A DNA stretch of 64,000 nucleotides. Source: Methylorubrum sp. B1-46 (GTDB taxonomy: Bacteria > Pseudomonadota > Alphaproteobacteria > Rhizobiales > Beijerinckiaceae). The position numbers and the translations under genes were made by a program. Below are positions 17,046 through 26,300 of this stretch, one piece after another. The notes under the pieces were generated by a model, which was given only the letters and a program-made list of their open reading frames with translations, searched no databases and was not told the origin of the DNA. Every line of letters starts with the position of its first letter. The stretch's first letter is position 1. Where the stretch lies: NCBI RefSeq assembly GCF_021117295.1, contig NZ_CP088247.1, positions 1,565,001-1,629,000 of the forward strand. Direction: 5' to 3'.

Positions 17046-17767
17046 GCCACGCCTTCGACGCGGCCTCGGCCGCTTCCGAGACGCACAAGGTCGAGGAGGC
17101 GCGGGTTCCGGGCCTCCTCGGCATCCTCGACCGGGCCACGCGCCGGCTCAACCACCTCATCCTGGTGCTGGGCGGCCTCGCGCTGGTGGCTGCCTGCCTC
17201 GTGCTCAGCTACTCGGTGCTGATCCGCTACGTCCTGCACGAGCCGACCGAGTGGCAGGACGAGACCGCCGTATTCCTCATCGTCGGCGCCACCTTCCTGT
17301 CGGCGGCGGGGGTGCAGGCCAAGCGCGGCCACGTCGCCATCGAGGCGCTCACGGGCCTGCTGCCGCCGGCGGCCAACCGGGCGCGTCTCGTCCTCGTCGA
17401 CATCATCAGCCTCGCCTTCGTGACCTTCTTCGCCTGGAAGAGCTGGAGCCTGTTCCACGAGGCCTGGGAGGACGGCCAGATCTCGCAATCGACCTGGGGG
17501 CCGCCGCTCTGGATCCCCTACCTGCTGATGTCGGCCGGCATGAGCCTGCTGGCCGTCCAGTTCGTGCTGCAGATCGCGGAGGCGGTGCTCTACGGCCCCC
17601 GCACCGCCGGATGGGCCAAGCCCAAGATCGGCATCGGGGCGGACGTCAACCGCGACCTGCGCGGCCGCCCGGATCTGACGCCCGAGGGGCCGGACATCCT
17701 GGAGAGCACGATCACACCGAAGGCGGCCTCGATTCGGCCGGCCACGAGGACGGGAGGCAAGGCATGA
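17042..17767 (+). CDS. dctQ: TRAP transporter small permease (DctQ family)
   Basis: 241 aa, start ATG overlapping the dctP stop. Four membrane helices at about residues 38-60, 75-92, 118-138 and 158-178 enclose the family motif LIRYVLHEPTEWQDETAVFL. It bridges DctP and the large subunit in the inner membrane. The C-terminal tail beyond residue 190, which is hydrophilic and includes GIGADVNRD, makes it longer than the usual 160-180 residues. Its stop overlaps the dctM start. Confidence 0.92.
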   Translation: MSHAFDAASAASETHKVEEARVPGLLGILDRATRRLNHLILVLGGLALVAACLVLSYSVLIRYVLHEPTEWQDETAVFLIVGATFLSAAGVQAKRGHVAIEALTGLLPPAANRARLVLVDIISLAFVTFFAWKSWSLFHEAWEDGQISQSTWGPPLWIPYLLMSAGMSLLAVQFVLQIAEAVLYGPRTAGWAKPKIGIGADVNRDLRGRPDLTPEGPDILESTITPKAASIRPATRTGGKA

Positions 17768-19116
17768 GCACCGCCGCGATCGGCTTCCTCTATGCCGGGG
17801 CGACGCTGGGGGCGATGCTCTCAGGGATTCCCATCGCCTTCGCGCTCGGCTTCGTGGCGCTGGCCTTCATGTACGCGTTCATGCCCGCGGCCTCGCTCGA
17901 TACGGTGGCGCAGAACGTCTACGAGGAGATGGCCTCGATCACCCTGCTCTCGATCCCGCTCTTCATCCTGAAGGGCGCGGCGATCGGAAGGAGCCGGGCC
18001 GGCCAGGATCTCTACTCGGCGATGCATGCCTGGATGCACCGCATCCCCGGGGGGCTCGGCATCGCCAACGTGTTCGCCTGCGCGCTGTTTGCGGCGATGG
18101 CCGGCTCCTCGCCCGCCACCTGCTCGGCGATTGGCTCGGCGGGCATCCCGGAGATGCGCAAGCGCGGCTACTCGCCGGGCTTCGCCGCCGGGATCATCGC
18201 CGCGGGCGGCACGCTCGGCATCCTGCTGCCGCCCTCGATCACCATGATCCTCTACGCGGTGGCCGCCGAGCAGTCGCTGGGGCGCTTATTTCTAGCCGGG
18301 ATCGGGCCGGGCTTCCTCCTGGTCGCCCTGTTCGCCGGCTGGTCGGTGTTCCGCTTCCGCTCCGAGTTCGCGGCGGCCAAGCTCGCCTACGAGCGGACGG
18401 GGACGGAGCACCCGATCCTGAAGGAGGACAGCTACAGCATGCGCGAGCGCTTCTCGACGCTGCCGCGGGTGCTGCCCTTCGTGGTGCTGCTGACCGGCGT
18501 CATGGTCGCGCTCTACGGCGGTTACGCCACGCCCTCCGAGACCGCGGGCCTCGGCGGCCTGCTGGCGCTGGCGCTCATCGCGGTGATCTACGGCGTCTGG
18601 CGCTTCCGCGATCTCGACCCGATCCTCACGGCGACGCTGCGGGAATCGACCATGCTGATGCTGATCATCGGCATGTCGCTCCTCTACGCCTACGTGATGA
18701 GCTACCTCCACATCAGCCAGGCGGCGGCTCAGGCCATCGTCGCGATGCAGCTTTCGCCCTGGGTCCTGCTCGCCACCATCCTGTCGCTGGTGATCGCGCT
18801 GGGCTTCTTCCTGCCGCCGGTCTCGATCATCCTGATGACGGCGCCGATCATCCTGCCGCCGCTCAAGGCCGCCGGGTTCGACCTCGTCTGGTTCGGCGTG
18901 GTGATGACGATCACTATGGAGATGGGCCTGATCCACCCGCCAGTGGGCCTCAACATCTTCGTCATCAAGAACATCGCCCCCGACATCCCCTTGAAGGACA
19001 TCATCTGGGGCACCCTGCCCTTCGTGCTCCTGATGGGCGTGGCGATCGTCCTGCTCTGCCTCGTGCCGGGCATCGCCCTCTGGCTGCCGGACCTGCTGCT
19101 GCCGACGACGCGGTAG
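17764..19116 (+). CDS. dctM: TRAP transporter large permease (DctM family)
   Basis: 450 aa, start ATG overlapping the dctQ stop. Strongly hydrophobic throughout with about 12 membrane helices. Family signatures include FAAMAGSSPATCSAIGSAGIPEM near residue 117, GGTLGILLPPSITMILY near 150, and EMGLIHPPVGLNIFVIKN near 385. It is the Na+-coupled transport subunit. A hydrophilic insertion (about 205-235, ending KEDSYSMRERF) lies between helices in the cytoplasm. A 46-nt palindrome starts 1 base after its stop and a good terminator lies about 100 bases on. Confidence 0.93.
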   Translation: MSTAAIGFLYAGATLGAMLSGIPIAFALGFVALAFMYAFMPAASLDTVAQNVYEEMASITLLSIPLFILKGAAIGRSRAGQDLYSAMHAWMHRIPGGLGIANVFACALFAAMAGSSPATCSAIGSAGIPEMRKRGYSPGFAAGIIAAGGTLGILLPPSITMILYAVAAEQSLGRLFLAGIGPGFLLVALFAGWSVFRFRSEFAAAKLAYERTGTEHPILKEDSYSMRERFSTLPRVLPFVVLLTGVMVALYGGYATPSETAGLGGLLALALIAVIYGVWRFRDLDPILTATLRESTMLMLIIGMSLLYAYVMSYLHISQAAAQAIVAMQLSPWVLLATILSLVIALGFFLPPVSIILMTAPIILPPLKAAGFDLVWFGVVMTITMEMGLIHPPVGLNIFVIKNIAPDIPLKDIIWGTLPFVLLMGVAIVLLCLVPGIALWLPDLLLPTTR

Positions 19117-19117
19117 G

Positions 19118-19163
19118 GCATCGCCCCGAAAGGTGGTTGCCGGCTTTCGGAAAAAGGCGATGC
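19118..19163. repeat. 46-nt dispersed palindrome, copy 2
   Basis: Begins GCATCGCC and ends GGCGATGC, with inner arms CCGAAAGG and CTTTCGG. It is the same unit as at 6072, 39486 and 39549, here in the opposite orientation. The outer arms differ from the others in matching ways (GTC to GCC and GAC to GGC), so the base pairing is kept although the bases have changed. Confidence 0.85.
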
Positions 19164-19219
19164 GCCGACAGGGGGGATGAGAGCAACCGCGCCCGGAGCG
19201 GTGCTGGCGACGAGAAAAA

Positions 19220-19244
19220 CCCTCCGTGCCCTGGGCACGGAGGG
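19220..19244 (+). terminator. bidirectional terminator after the TRAP operon
   Basis: An 11-bp perfect stem, CCCTCCGTGCC at 19220-19230 and GGCACGGAGGG at 19234-19244, with a CTG loop. CTCTTTGTT follows on the plus strand and GTTTTTCTC on the minus strand. It ends the dctPQM transcript before the NepR-like gene. Confidence 0.88.
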
Positions 19245-19356
19245 CTCTTTGTTGGCTGAATCGTTTCTTTATCGCGGCAGTAAAACTCGCCTTAACCTTC
19301 CGGCGCCCAAGATCGTCGCCTCACAGCCGGTTCCGGCACCGGACGGGAGACGATCC

Positions 19357-19545
19357 GTGACGAAGCCAGCCGCCGAGACCAAACCCGCGAGCGCCGTGCC
19401 GCCGCTGAGCCCGAGCGTGCGCCGCCACCTCGGCAAGAGCCTGCGCAGCCATTACGCCGACAGCCTCACCGAGCCGGTCAGCGAACGCCTCGAAACCCTG
19501 ATCGGCCGCCTGGACGCGACGCAGGACCGGGCGACCCGACCCTGA
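19357..19545 (+). CDS. NepR-like anti-sigma factor of the general stress response
   Basis: 62 aa from a GTG preceded by GGGAGA. After a disordered alanine/proline-rich start, residues about 20-55 match the NepR core: HLGKSLRSHYADSLTEPVSE, then RLETLIGRLDA. These are the two helices that clamp an EcfG sigma factor and that the anti-anti-sigma PhyR captures. PhyR and EcfG genes are not in this window. The membrane-bound anti-sigma at 1252 is unrelated. The open frame continues upstream, but it crosses the terminator at 19220 and lacks a ribosome site. Confidence 0.8.
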   Translation: MTKPAAETKPASAVPPLSPSVRRHLGKSLRSHYADSLTEPVSERLETLIGRLDATQDRATRP

Positions 19546-19571
19546 TTTCGCACGATCCCGGCACGCCGAAA

Positions 19572-19599
19572 GCCCCGGCCGCGAAGGGGCAGCCGGGGC
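19572..19599 (+). terminator. probable terminator after the NepR-like gene
   Basis: An 8-bp stem, GCCCCGGC at 19572-19579 and GCCGGGGC at 19592-19599, with a 12-base loop, followed by GTTC, 27 bases after the stop codon. The T-run is weak. Confidence 0.55.
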
Positions 19600-19641
19600 G
19601 TTCAGACCTCGCGGTGCGGATTGGGGTGAGCGACGGCGCGC

Positions 19642-19719
19642 TCAGTCGAGGGCGACGGCGACCAGGGAGAACAGGCCGGCCAGCAGCAGGTTGCAGGCGA
19701 TGAGGACGACGACCGTCAT
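19642..19719 (-). CDS. possible 25-residue single-helix membrane peptide
   Basis: MTVVVLIACNLLLAGLFSLV followed by AVALD: one continuous membrane helix of about 20 residues with an acidic end. Small hydrophobic proteins of this kind are common but usually missed. The ribosome-binding site is weak. It could also be chance in GC-rich sequence, so this is a tentative call. Confidence 0.3.
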   Translation of the reverse strand: MTVVVLIACNLLLAGLFSLVAVALD

Positions 19720-20064
19720 GGATGAACTTCGCGGCTGAGAGGAAATCGGGCAGGCGTCGAGGGCGGCGGATACCGCCGCGTGGAGAGCGTCTAGCGAGAG
19801 AAGCTTGACGGAGTGCTCATCCCGCCCGAATGCGGCGGCGGCGCGACCCAATTCGCCGAAAACGATGCAGGAAGATCACAGAACCCATCCTGCATGGCCG
19901 CGCTTGAACCGGTCCTGAACCGAGCGTCGTCACAGGCTGCCGTGCGGCCACAGTCGCCGGCTTGCAGAAAAACGGTTCACTGTTTTCCGCCCGCCCCGCA
20001 ATATTGCCAAGATTTGGTTAATGGACTAGGCTCGCGACGTCCCGTTTCGAGACAGGATCCGGCC

Positions 20065-20295
20065 ATGATCTCCCTGAACGAGACCCTCCTCACCGCCGCC
20101 GGCCTGTTCGGTCTCGGCGTCTCCGCGGCATCGGCCGGCACGGCAGGGCCGCGAGCCCTCCCCGACTTCTCCGCGGATGACGACACACCGCTGGCCGAGG
20201 GAAGAGATCGGTCACCGGAGGAGGCTGAGGCGGATGATCCCTTCTTTACTGCGGTCGCCGACGCCCTGCGGGAGGCGGGCTACCTGGATTCCTGA
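20065..20295 (+). CDS. small exported or anchored protein of unknown function
   Basis: 76 aa; AGGAT lies 7 bases before the ATG. The N-terminus (LLTAAGLFGLGVSAASAG, residues 8-25) could be a signal peptide, with a cut near SAASA. The remainder is acidic, with an aspartate-rich stretch (FSADDD) and ends EAGYLDS. I do not recognise the family. It lies alone between the NepR-like gene and cysteine synthase, 68 bases before the latter. The 345 bases before it (19720-20064) hold no other gene. Confidence 0.55.
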   Translation: MISLNETLLTAAGLFGLGVSAASAGTAGPRALPDFSADDDTPLAEGRDRSPEEAEADDPFFTAVADALREAGYLDS

Positions 20296-20363
20296 AAATC
20301 CGTTGGTGTAAGCCTGCCTGATCCGCCGCCCCGCGCGGACGTCCAGGAAGGCCGCTGTCCCGC

Positions 20364-21410
20364 ATGCCCCGCTCCTCCGCCGTCTCTCCCGACGTGCTCG
20401 CCGCCATCGGCGGCACGCCCCTGATCCGGCTGCGCCGCGCCTCGCAGGAGACCGGCTGCACCATTCTCGGCAAGGCGGAGTTCCTGAATCCCGGCCTGTC
20501 GGTGAAGGACCGGGCGGCGCTCTCGATCGTGCGGGATGCCGAGGCGCGCGGCTTGATCCGGCCCGGCGGCACCATCGTCGAGGGCACGGCGGGCAATACC
20601 GGGATCGGGCTGGCGCTGGTAGCGTCCGTGCGCGGCTACCGCACCGTCATCGTCATCCCCGAGACGCAGTCGGCGGAGAAGAAGGAGACCTTGCGGCTGG
20701 CCGGCGCCCGGCTGGTCGAGGTGCCCGCCGTCCCCTTCGCCAACCCGAACAACTACGTCCACGCCGCCCGCCGCCTCGCCGAGCGGCTGGCGGAAACGGA
20801 AGCGGCCGGCGCCTTCTTCGCCGACCAGTTCGACAACACCGCCAACCGCCGCGCCCATATCGAGGCGACCGGCCCCGAGATCCTCGCGCAGACCGGCGGC
20901 GCGGTCGACGGCTTCGTCTGCGCGGCGGGCACGGGCGGCACGCTGGCGGGCGTGGCCGAGGCGCTGCGGGCGGCCAAGCCGGGGGTGAAGATCGCGCTCT
21001 CCGATCCCGAGGGTTCGGCGCTCCACGCCTATTACAGCACCGGCACGCTCAAGGCCGAGGGCTCCTCGATCACGGAGGGCATCGGCCAGGGGCGGGTGAC
21101 GAAGAACCTCGAAGGGTTCACCCCCGATCTCTCGTTCCGGATTCCGGACGCGGAAGCGCTCGGCCTCATCTTCGGCCTGATGCGCGAGGAGGGTCTGTCG
21201 CTCGGCGGCTCGTCCGGCATCAACGTCGCGGGCGCGATCCGGCTCGCTCGGGAACTCGGGCCCGGCCACACCATCGTGACGATCCTCTGCGACGGAGCCG
21301 CGCGCTACGCCTCGAAGCTGTTCAACCCCGCCTTCCTGGGCGAGCGCGGCCTGCCGGTGCCGGACTGGCTCGGCCCGTCCGCCGACGCCCTGCCCGACTG
21401 GCGAGCCTGA
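20364..21410 (+). CDS. cysK: cysteine synthase (O-acetylserine sulfhydrylase)
   Basis: 348 aa. A fold-type II PLP enzyme: GGTPLIRL at residue 16, PLP lysine Lys48 in NPGLSVKDRAA, the GNTG-type substrate loop (EGTAGNTGIG) near 73, and the phosphate-binding loop GTGGTLAGV near 193. It joins O-acetylserine and sulfide to make cysteine. The gene stands alone. Its length is somewhat above the usual 310-330 owing to an N-terminal extension and a C-terminal tail (PDWLGPSADALPDW). A role in another beta-replacement reaction is possible but less likely. Confidence 0.9.
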   Translation: MPRSSAVSPDVLAAIGGTPLIRLRRASQETGCTILGKAEFLNPGLSVKDRAALSIVRDAEARGLIRPGGTIVEGTAGNTGIGLALVASVRGYRTVIVIPETQSAEKKETLRLAGARLVEVPAVPFANPNNYVHAARRLAERLAETEAAGAFFADQFDNTANRRAHIEATGPEILAQTGGAVDGFVCAAGTGGTLAGVAEALRAAKPGVKIALSDPEGSALHAYYSTGTLKAEGSSITEGIGQGRVTKNLEGFTPDLSFRIPDAEALGLIFGLMREEGLSLGGSSGINVAGAIRLARELGPGHTIVTILCDGAARYASKLFNPAFLGERGLPVPDWLGPSADALPDWRA

Positions 21411-21516
21411 ACCGCCGACCGCACGGTCCTAGCTGAGCCGGCAACGAAATCGCCGGAGGAAGCGTTGCTGTGCTGCTCAAGCGCGGGTGCTTGAGCGGTC
21501 CGGAGACGTCGCGTCC

Positions 21517-21669
21517 ATGCTCACCACCATTCTCCTCATCCTGCTGATCCTGCTGCTGTTCGGCGGCGGCAACTTCTACGGCGGCGGACGCTTCCGCGGA
21601 CCCGGCTTCGGCCTCGGCGGCATCCTGCTCATCATCCTGATCGTCCTGCTGGCGACGGGCCGGATCTGA
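21517..21669 (+). CDS. DUF3309 family two-helix membrane peptide
   Basis: 50 aa from the ATG preceded by GGAGA. Two hydrophobic helices (MLTTILLILLILLLF and GGILLIILIVLLAT) are separated by a Gly-rich hinge, FGGGNFYGGGRFRGPGFGLG. This is the DUF3309 pattern found widely in alphaproteobacteria. Function is unknown. A 7-bp inverted repeat (GCTCAAG 21475-21481, CTTGAGC 21490-21496) lies just upstream, possibly a leader hairpin. Confidence 0.75.
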   Translation: MLTTILLILLILLLFGGGNFYGGGRFRGPGFGLGGILLIILIVLLATGRI

Positions 21670-21687
21670 GGCCCGGCGCGCCGTCGC

Positions 21688-23157
21688 TCACCGGGCGCAG
21701 GTGATCGCGACGACGGCACCGAGCACGGGTGCCGCCGCCCCGCCCAGCGTGGTCGCGGCGGCCTTCGCGGGACCCGGACCTGCCCCGGCCGGCACGCCGC
21801 TCTCCGCCAGGAAGGCCGCGACGGCCTTTCCGGGCACGATGCCGTAGCGCGTCGGCGGCATCACCCCGGCGATCAGGCGGGGGGCACTAGGAAACCGCGC
21901 GACGAGTCCGACGAGACGGCCCGCCCGGTCGAGCACCGGCGCGCCGCCCGCGCCGGGCTGAAGCGGGGCGTAGACGCCCTCGACCGCGGCAGAGGCGGGG
22001 GCGACGCTCGGGCGTCCCCTGGCCTGGGCGCCGAGCACGAGCAGCGCCTCGCCCTCACTCACCGGGTCGGAGCGAAGCGGCGGCGCTGCGCCGCCCGGCA
22101 CGCCCTCGGCCGAGAGCAGGGCAAGGCTGCCGGCCGCGTCGCGCCGCTCGATTCGGGCCACCGCACCACCGATGCGGGGCGCAGCGCAGCCATCGATGGC
22201 AGAGGCCGCCGTCAGCACTCGCCCGCTGCCGAGGAGCAGTCCGGTCGCGGCGGGACGCGTCTCGGCCGGCGCGCCGGGCGGCGGTGCGGCGGGCGCGGCC
22301 GCCAGGCCGGGGGCGGCCGGACGCGCTGTCGGGCCGGCAGCAGCGGGCGCGGTGGCCGTCGGCGCAGCGGCAGCGGGTGCCTCATTGGGGAACGGCGTGA
22401 AAGTGTTGGCGATCGCGATGACGAGACGATCGACCGTATCCGCCAGCGACCGGTCGTAGCCGAGGGTGAAGCCGCGGATGCCCGCCGAACCTTCGGCGTA
22501 GCGGATGTAGGAGCGCCCGCCCGCCGTCTCGGCGGTGATGACGATGAAATCCGGCTTCTTCAGCTTGTAGGTGACCTTGCGGCCGGGCATCGCTGCGGTC
22601 GCCCGCTCGAACAATGCGTCGAGGCTGGTCTCCCCTTGCGGGAACGACTTGGTGTCGAGAGTCACCCGCCCGTCGGCACTCTGCCAGCGGCTGCCACCGG
22701 GGATCGCGGTCTTCCTCGGCAGCAGCGCTTCCGGCACGCCGACCACCGCGCCGCTCGCCGGATCGGGCTGGACCTTGAAGCGCGCGGCCCGGCGTGCCGC
22801 CTCCGCCTCTCGCTTGAGTGCGACCCGCTCTGGCGGCGTGAGCAGACCGGTCGGCGCAGCGCCGGTGCGGGTCTGGTAGGTCCGGATGCCTTCGAAGCTG
22901 CGCTTGCCGAAGGCACCGGTCGTCACGCCGTTGTAGTCGCCGGTCCAGACGAGCGCGTCCTGCAGGCCCTGCCGCTCCGCCTCGGGCAGGGACTCGAAGG
23001 CCGCTCGCGCCGCCTCGAAGGCGGGATCGGGCGTGGGCGGAACCGGGGCGGCGGGTTTCGGCCGCGGCGGGGCGGGCGGGGCCGGCACCTGGGCGAGCGC
23101 CCCCGTCGCGAGGCCGGCGGCGAGAAGGGCCGTCAGGCCGGTGCGAAATGCGTCCAT
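21688..23157 (-). CDS. periplasmic trypsin-fold protein without catalytic residues
   Basis: 489 aa from the ATG opening a signal peptide (LTALLAAGLATGALA). A proline-rich linker leads to a peptidoglycan-binding-like helical repeat (about residues 48-110, with LQDALVWTGDYNGV and GAFGKRSFEGIRTYQ), a central domain (about 115-260) and an Ala/Pro linker. The C-terminus (about 310-489) has the layout of a trypsin-2 domain, but TAAH is replaced by TAASAIDGC and GxSGxP by GAGGAPVLD, so histidine and serine are both lost. It cannot be a working serine protease and may bind ligands. It is divergent from the macroglobulin gene, with 223 bases between the start codons. Confidence 0.75.
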   Translation of the reverse strand: MDAFRTGLTALLAAGLATGALAQVPAPPAPPRPKPAAPVPPTPDPAFEAARAAFESLPEAERQGLQDALVWTGDYNGVTTGAFGKRSFEGIRTYQTRTGAAPTGLLTPPERVALKREAEAARRAARFKVQPDPASGAVVGVPEALLPRKTAIPGGSRWQSADGRVTLDTKSFPQGETSLDALFERATAAMPGRKVTYKLKKPDFIVITAETAGGRSYIRYAEGSAGIRGFTLGYDRSLADTVDRLVIAIANTFTPFPNEAPAAAAPTATAPAAAGPTARPAAPGLAAAPAAPPPGAPAETRPAATGLLLGSGRVLTAASAIDGCAAPRIGGAVARIERRDAAGSLALLSAEGVPGGAAPPLRSDPVSEGEALLVLGAQARGRPSVAPASAAVEGVYAPLQPGAGGAPVLDRAGRLVGLVARFPSAPRLIAGVMPPTRYGIVPGKAVAAFLAESGVPAGAGPGPAKAAATTLGGAAAPVLGAVVAITCAR

Positions 23158-23380
23158 CCGTCCTGTCGCCCGCCGCTCGATTCGAAGTGCCGGCAATGAT
23201 GCCAGCGGGGATGGGCCGTCCACAAGTCGCTGCGGATCGGCCGGTGACCGGAGGTTTCGTGAGGCCGTCCGAACCATCCCTCGCTCTCACGCCGCGCAAG
23301 CGTTGCGGCCAGCGCGGCAAGTGGTAGCTTGCCGGCCGCGGACGCCCCTGCTTCGGGCGCCGGTCGGAGGAGACGAGCGC

Positions 23381-26300
23381 ATGTCCCAAGGCAAGAGTCT
23401 CGGGCGCCTCGGCGCGGCCTTGATCGGCGCGACGCTGCTCGGTGGGCCCGCCCTGGCCCAAGGTCCCACCCTGGTCCAAGCCCCCGCACAAGCCCCGCTC
23501 CCGAGATCGGCGACCGCCCCTGTCACGAAAACCTTCCAACGCGAGGCGTTGGCGAGCGCGGGCGTCCGGCTGGAGACCGCGCTCCGGAGCGAGGCACCGC
23601 CCGGCGCCAAGACGGCGGCCCAGTGGCGCCGTGAGGCGGAGAGCGCGGCGCGCAGCGAGGGGGCCGAGCCGGATGCCGAGCTGAACGCCTATGCCGCCGC
23701 GGTGGCCGCCGACCCGAACGATCTTCGTAATTGGCTCGACTACGCGCGCGCTGCGAACGCGGCGGGCAACGATGAGGAGCGCGCCGACTATTCCGCCCGG
23801 TTCAAGCTGAAGAGCCGCGCGAGCGCCGCCGCCTATCAGGGCTACCTGCGCGCCAGAAATCCGGCGGACGAGGCGCGGGCGCTGGCCCGGCTCGGCGAGA
23901 TCCAGGCGGCGCAGGCCGAGTGGCGGCCGGCGCTGGAAGCCTACCGCGCGAGCCTCGCGATCCGGGACGAGGCGCAGACCCGCGCGGCTTACGAAAAACT
24001 GCGGGAGGAGCACGGCTTCCGCATCCTCGACTACAAGGTCGATTCGGACGCCGCCGCGCCGCGGGTCTGCTTCACCTTCTCGGAAAGCCTCGTACCGAAG
24101 ACCGATTACAGCCCCTACATCGCCGTCTCGGGCGCGACCAACGCCGCCGTCACGGCGGAGGGCTCCCAGGTCTGCGTCGATGGGCTCAAGCATTCCGAGC
24201 GCTACGCCTTCGTGGTGCGCCAGGGCCTGCCTTCTTCCGTGGGCGAGAGCCTGCTGAAATCGGCCGATTACGAGGTCTACGTTCGCGACCGCTCGCCCCA
24301 GGTGCGCTTCACCGGCCGCAACTACGTCCTGCCGCGCACCGGTCAGGCCGGTGTGCCGCTGATCTCGGTCAACGCGGCCAAGCTCGACGTCGAGGTGCTG
24401 CGCATCGGCGACCGCGGCCTGTTGCCGGCGCTCCGCTCGGAGGAATTCCTGAGCCAGCTCAGCGGCTCGACGGCCAAAACCATCGCCGACCAGAAGGGCC
24501 AGCGGGTCTGGAAGGGCACCCTCGACACGGCGAAGGCCGAGACCAACCGCGAGGCGGTGACCGCCTTCCCCGTGCTGCAGGCGGTCGGCAAGCTGGAGCC
24601 CGGCCTTTACCTGATGCTGGCCAAGCCCACCGGCACCACGGATTCGTCGGAGGACGAGTACGGCGGCTACGAGAGCCAGGCGACGCAGTGGTTCGTCGTC
24701 TCCGACCTGGGGCTCACCGCCTTCAAGGGCCGCGACGGCGTCCACGTCTTCGCCCGCTCGCTCGCCAGCGCCAAGACGGTCTCCGGCGCCGAGATCCGGC
24801 TGATCGCTCGCAACAACGATGTGCTGGCCGTCGCCAAGACCGACGGCCAGGGCCACGCCGCCTTCCCCGCCGGCCTCGCCCGTGGCGAGGGCGGGCTGGC
24901 GCCCGGCCTCGTGGTGGCGCAGGTCGGCGACGATTACGGCTTCCTCGATCTGGCGCTCGGCGCCTTCGATCTCTCCGATCGCGGTGTGAAGGGTCGCCCC
25001 GCGCCCGGTGGGGCCGAGGCCTACCTCTTCCCCGAGCGCGGCGTCTATCGCTCCGGCGAGACGGTGCAGCTCACAGCCCTCCTGCGCGATCCGCAAGGAG
25101 CGGCGGTCAGTGGGTTGCCGCTGACGCTGGTGGTGAAGCGGCCCGACGGTGTGGAGTACCGCCGCGCGGCGGTGGCCGACGAGGGGCTCGGCGGGCGCTC
25201 GCTGGCCCTGCCGCTGATGGCGGGCGCGATGCACGGCACGTGGCGCGTCTCGGCCTATACCGACCCGAAGGCGCCGCCCGTCGGCGAGGCGAGCTGGCTC
25301 GTGGAGGATTACGTCCCCGAGCGGTTGGAGGTGAGCCTCACCCCGAAGACGCCGACGCTCACCCGCGGCGAGCCGGCGGTCATCGATGTCGCCGCGCGCT
25401 ACCTCTACGGCGCGCCGGGCTCGGGGCTCGATGTCTCGGGCTCAGTCGCGGTGCAGGCGGCGGCCAATCCCGGCATCAAGGGGTTAGAGGGCTTCTCGAT
25501 CGGCCTCGACGACGAGGCGGTGGAGGCGACGACCGCCGAGATCGACGCCAAGGCTACCACCGACACGCAAGGCAAGACCAGCATCACGGTGCCGGTGCAG
25601 GAGGTGGCCGCCCCCCGCGCGTTGGAGGCCAAAATCACCCTCGCCGTCGGCGAACCGGGCGGCCGGGGCTTAAGCCGCAGCGTCACCCTGCCGATCCTGC
25701 CGGCCCAACCGGTGCTGGCGATCCGGAAAAACTTCGGCGGCGATCTCGCCGAGAACGCGACGGCGACCTTCGACGTCGTGATGGCCGCCCCCGACGGGCG
25801 GCGCCTCGCGCAGGATGGCGTGGCCTGGACGCTCGCGAAGGTCGAGCGGACCTATCAATGGTACCGCGCCGACGGGCGCTGGAGCTTCGAGCCGGTGAAG
25901 TCGAGCCGCCGTGTCGCCGACGGGCGCGTGGCGACCACGGCCGACGGGCCCGCGCGCATCTCCGCGCCGGTGGGCTTGGGTCAGTACCGCCTGGAGGCGA
26001 GCGTGGCGGGCCAGCCGCAGGCGGCGGCAAGCGTCTCCTTCACCGTCGGCTGGGGCGGCTCGGAGACCGCCGACGTGCCCGACCTCCTCGACCTCACCCT
26101 CGACAAGCCGGCCTACGCGGCCGGCGAGCGGCTGCGCGCCCGGCTCGCGCCGAAATTCGCTGGCACGGCGACGCTCGCCATCATCAGCGACCGAGTCCAC
26201 GAGATCCGCGACGTGACGGTGGCGGAAGGCGGCACCAGCGTCGACATCCCGGTCAAGCCGGAATGGGGCGCGGGTGCGTACCTCGTCGCCACCGCCTACC

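Noticed and set aside
19357..19545. Linking the NepR-like protein to the ECF sigma factor at 2104
   Set aside because: That sigma factor has its own membrane anti-sigma in an operon. NepR partners are EcfG proteins, usually encoded with PhyR, which is not in this window.
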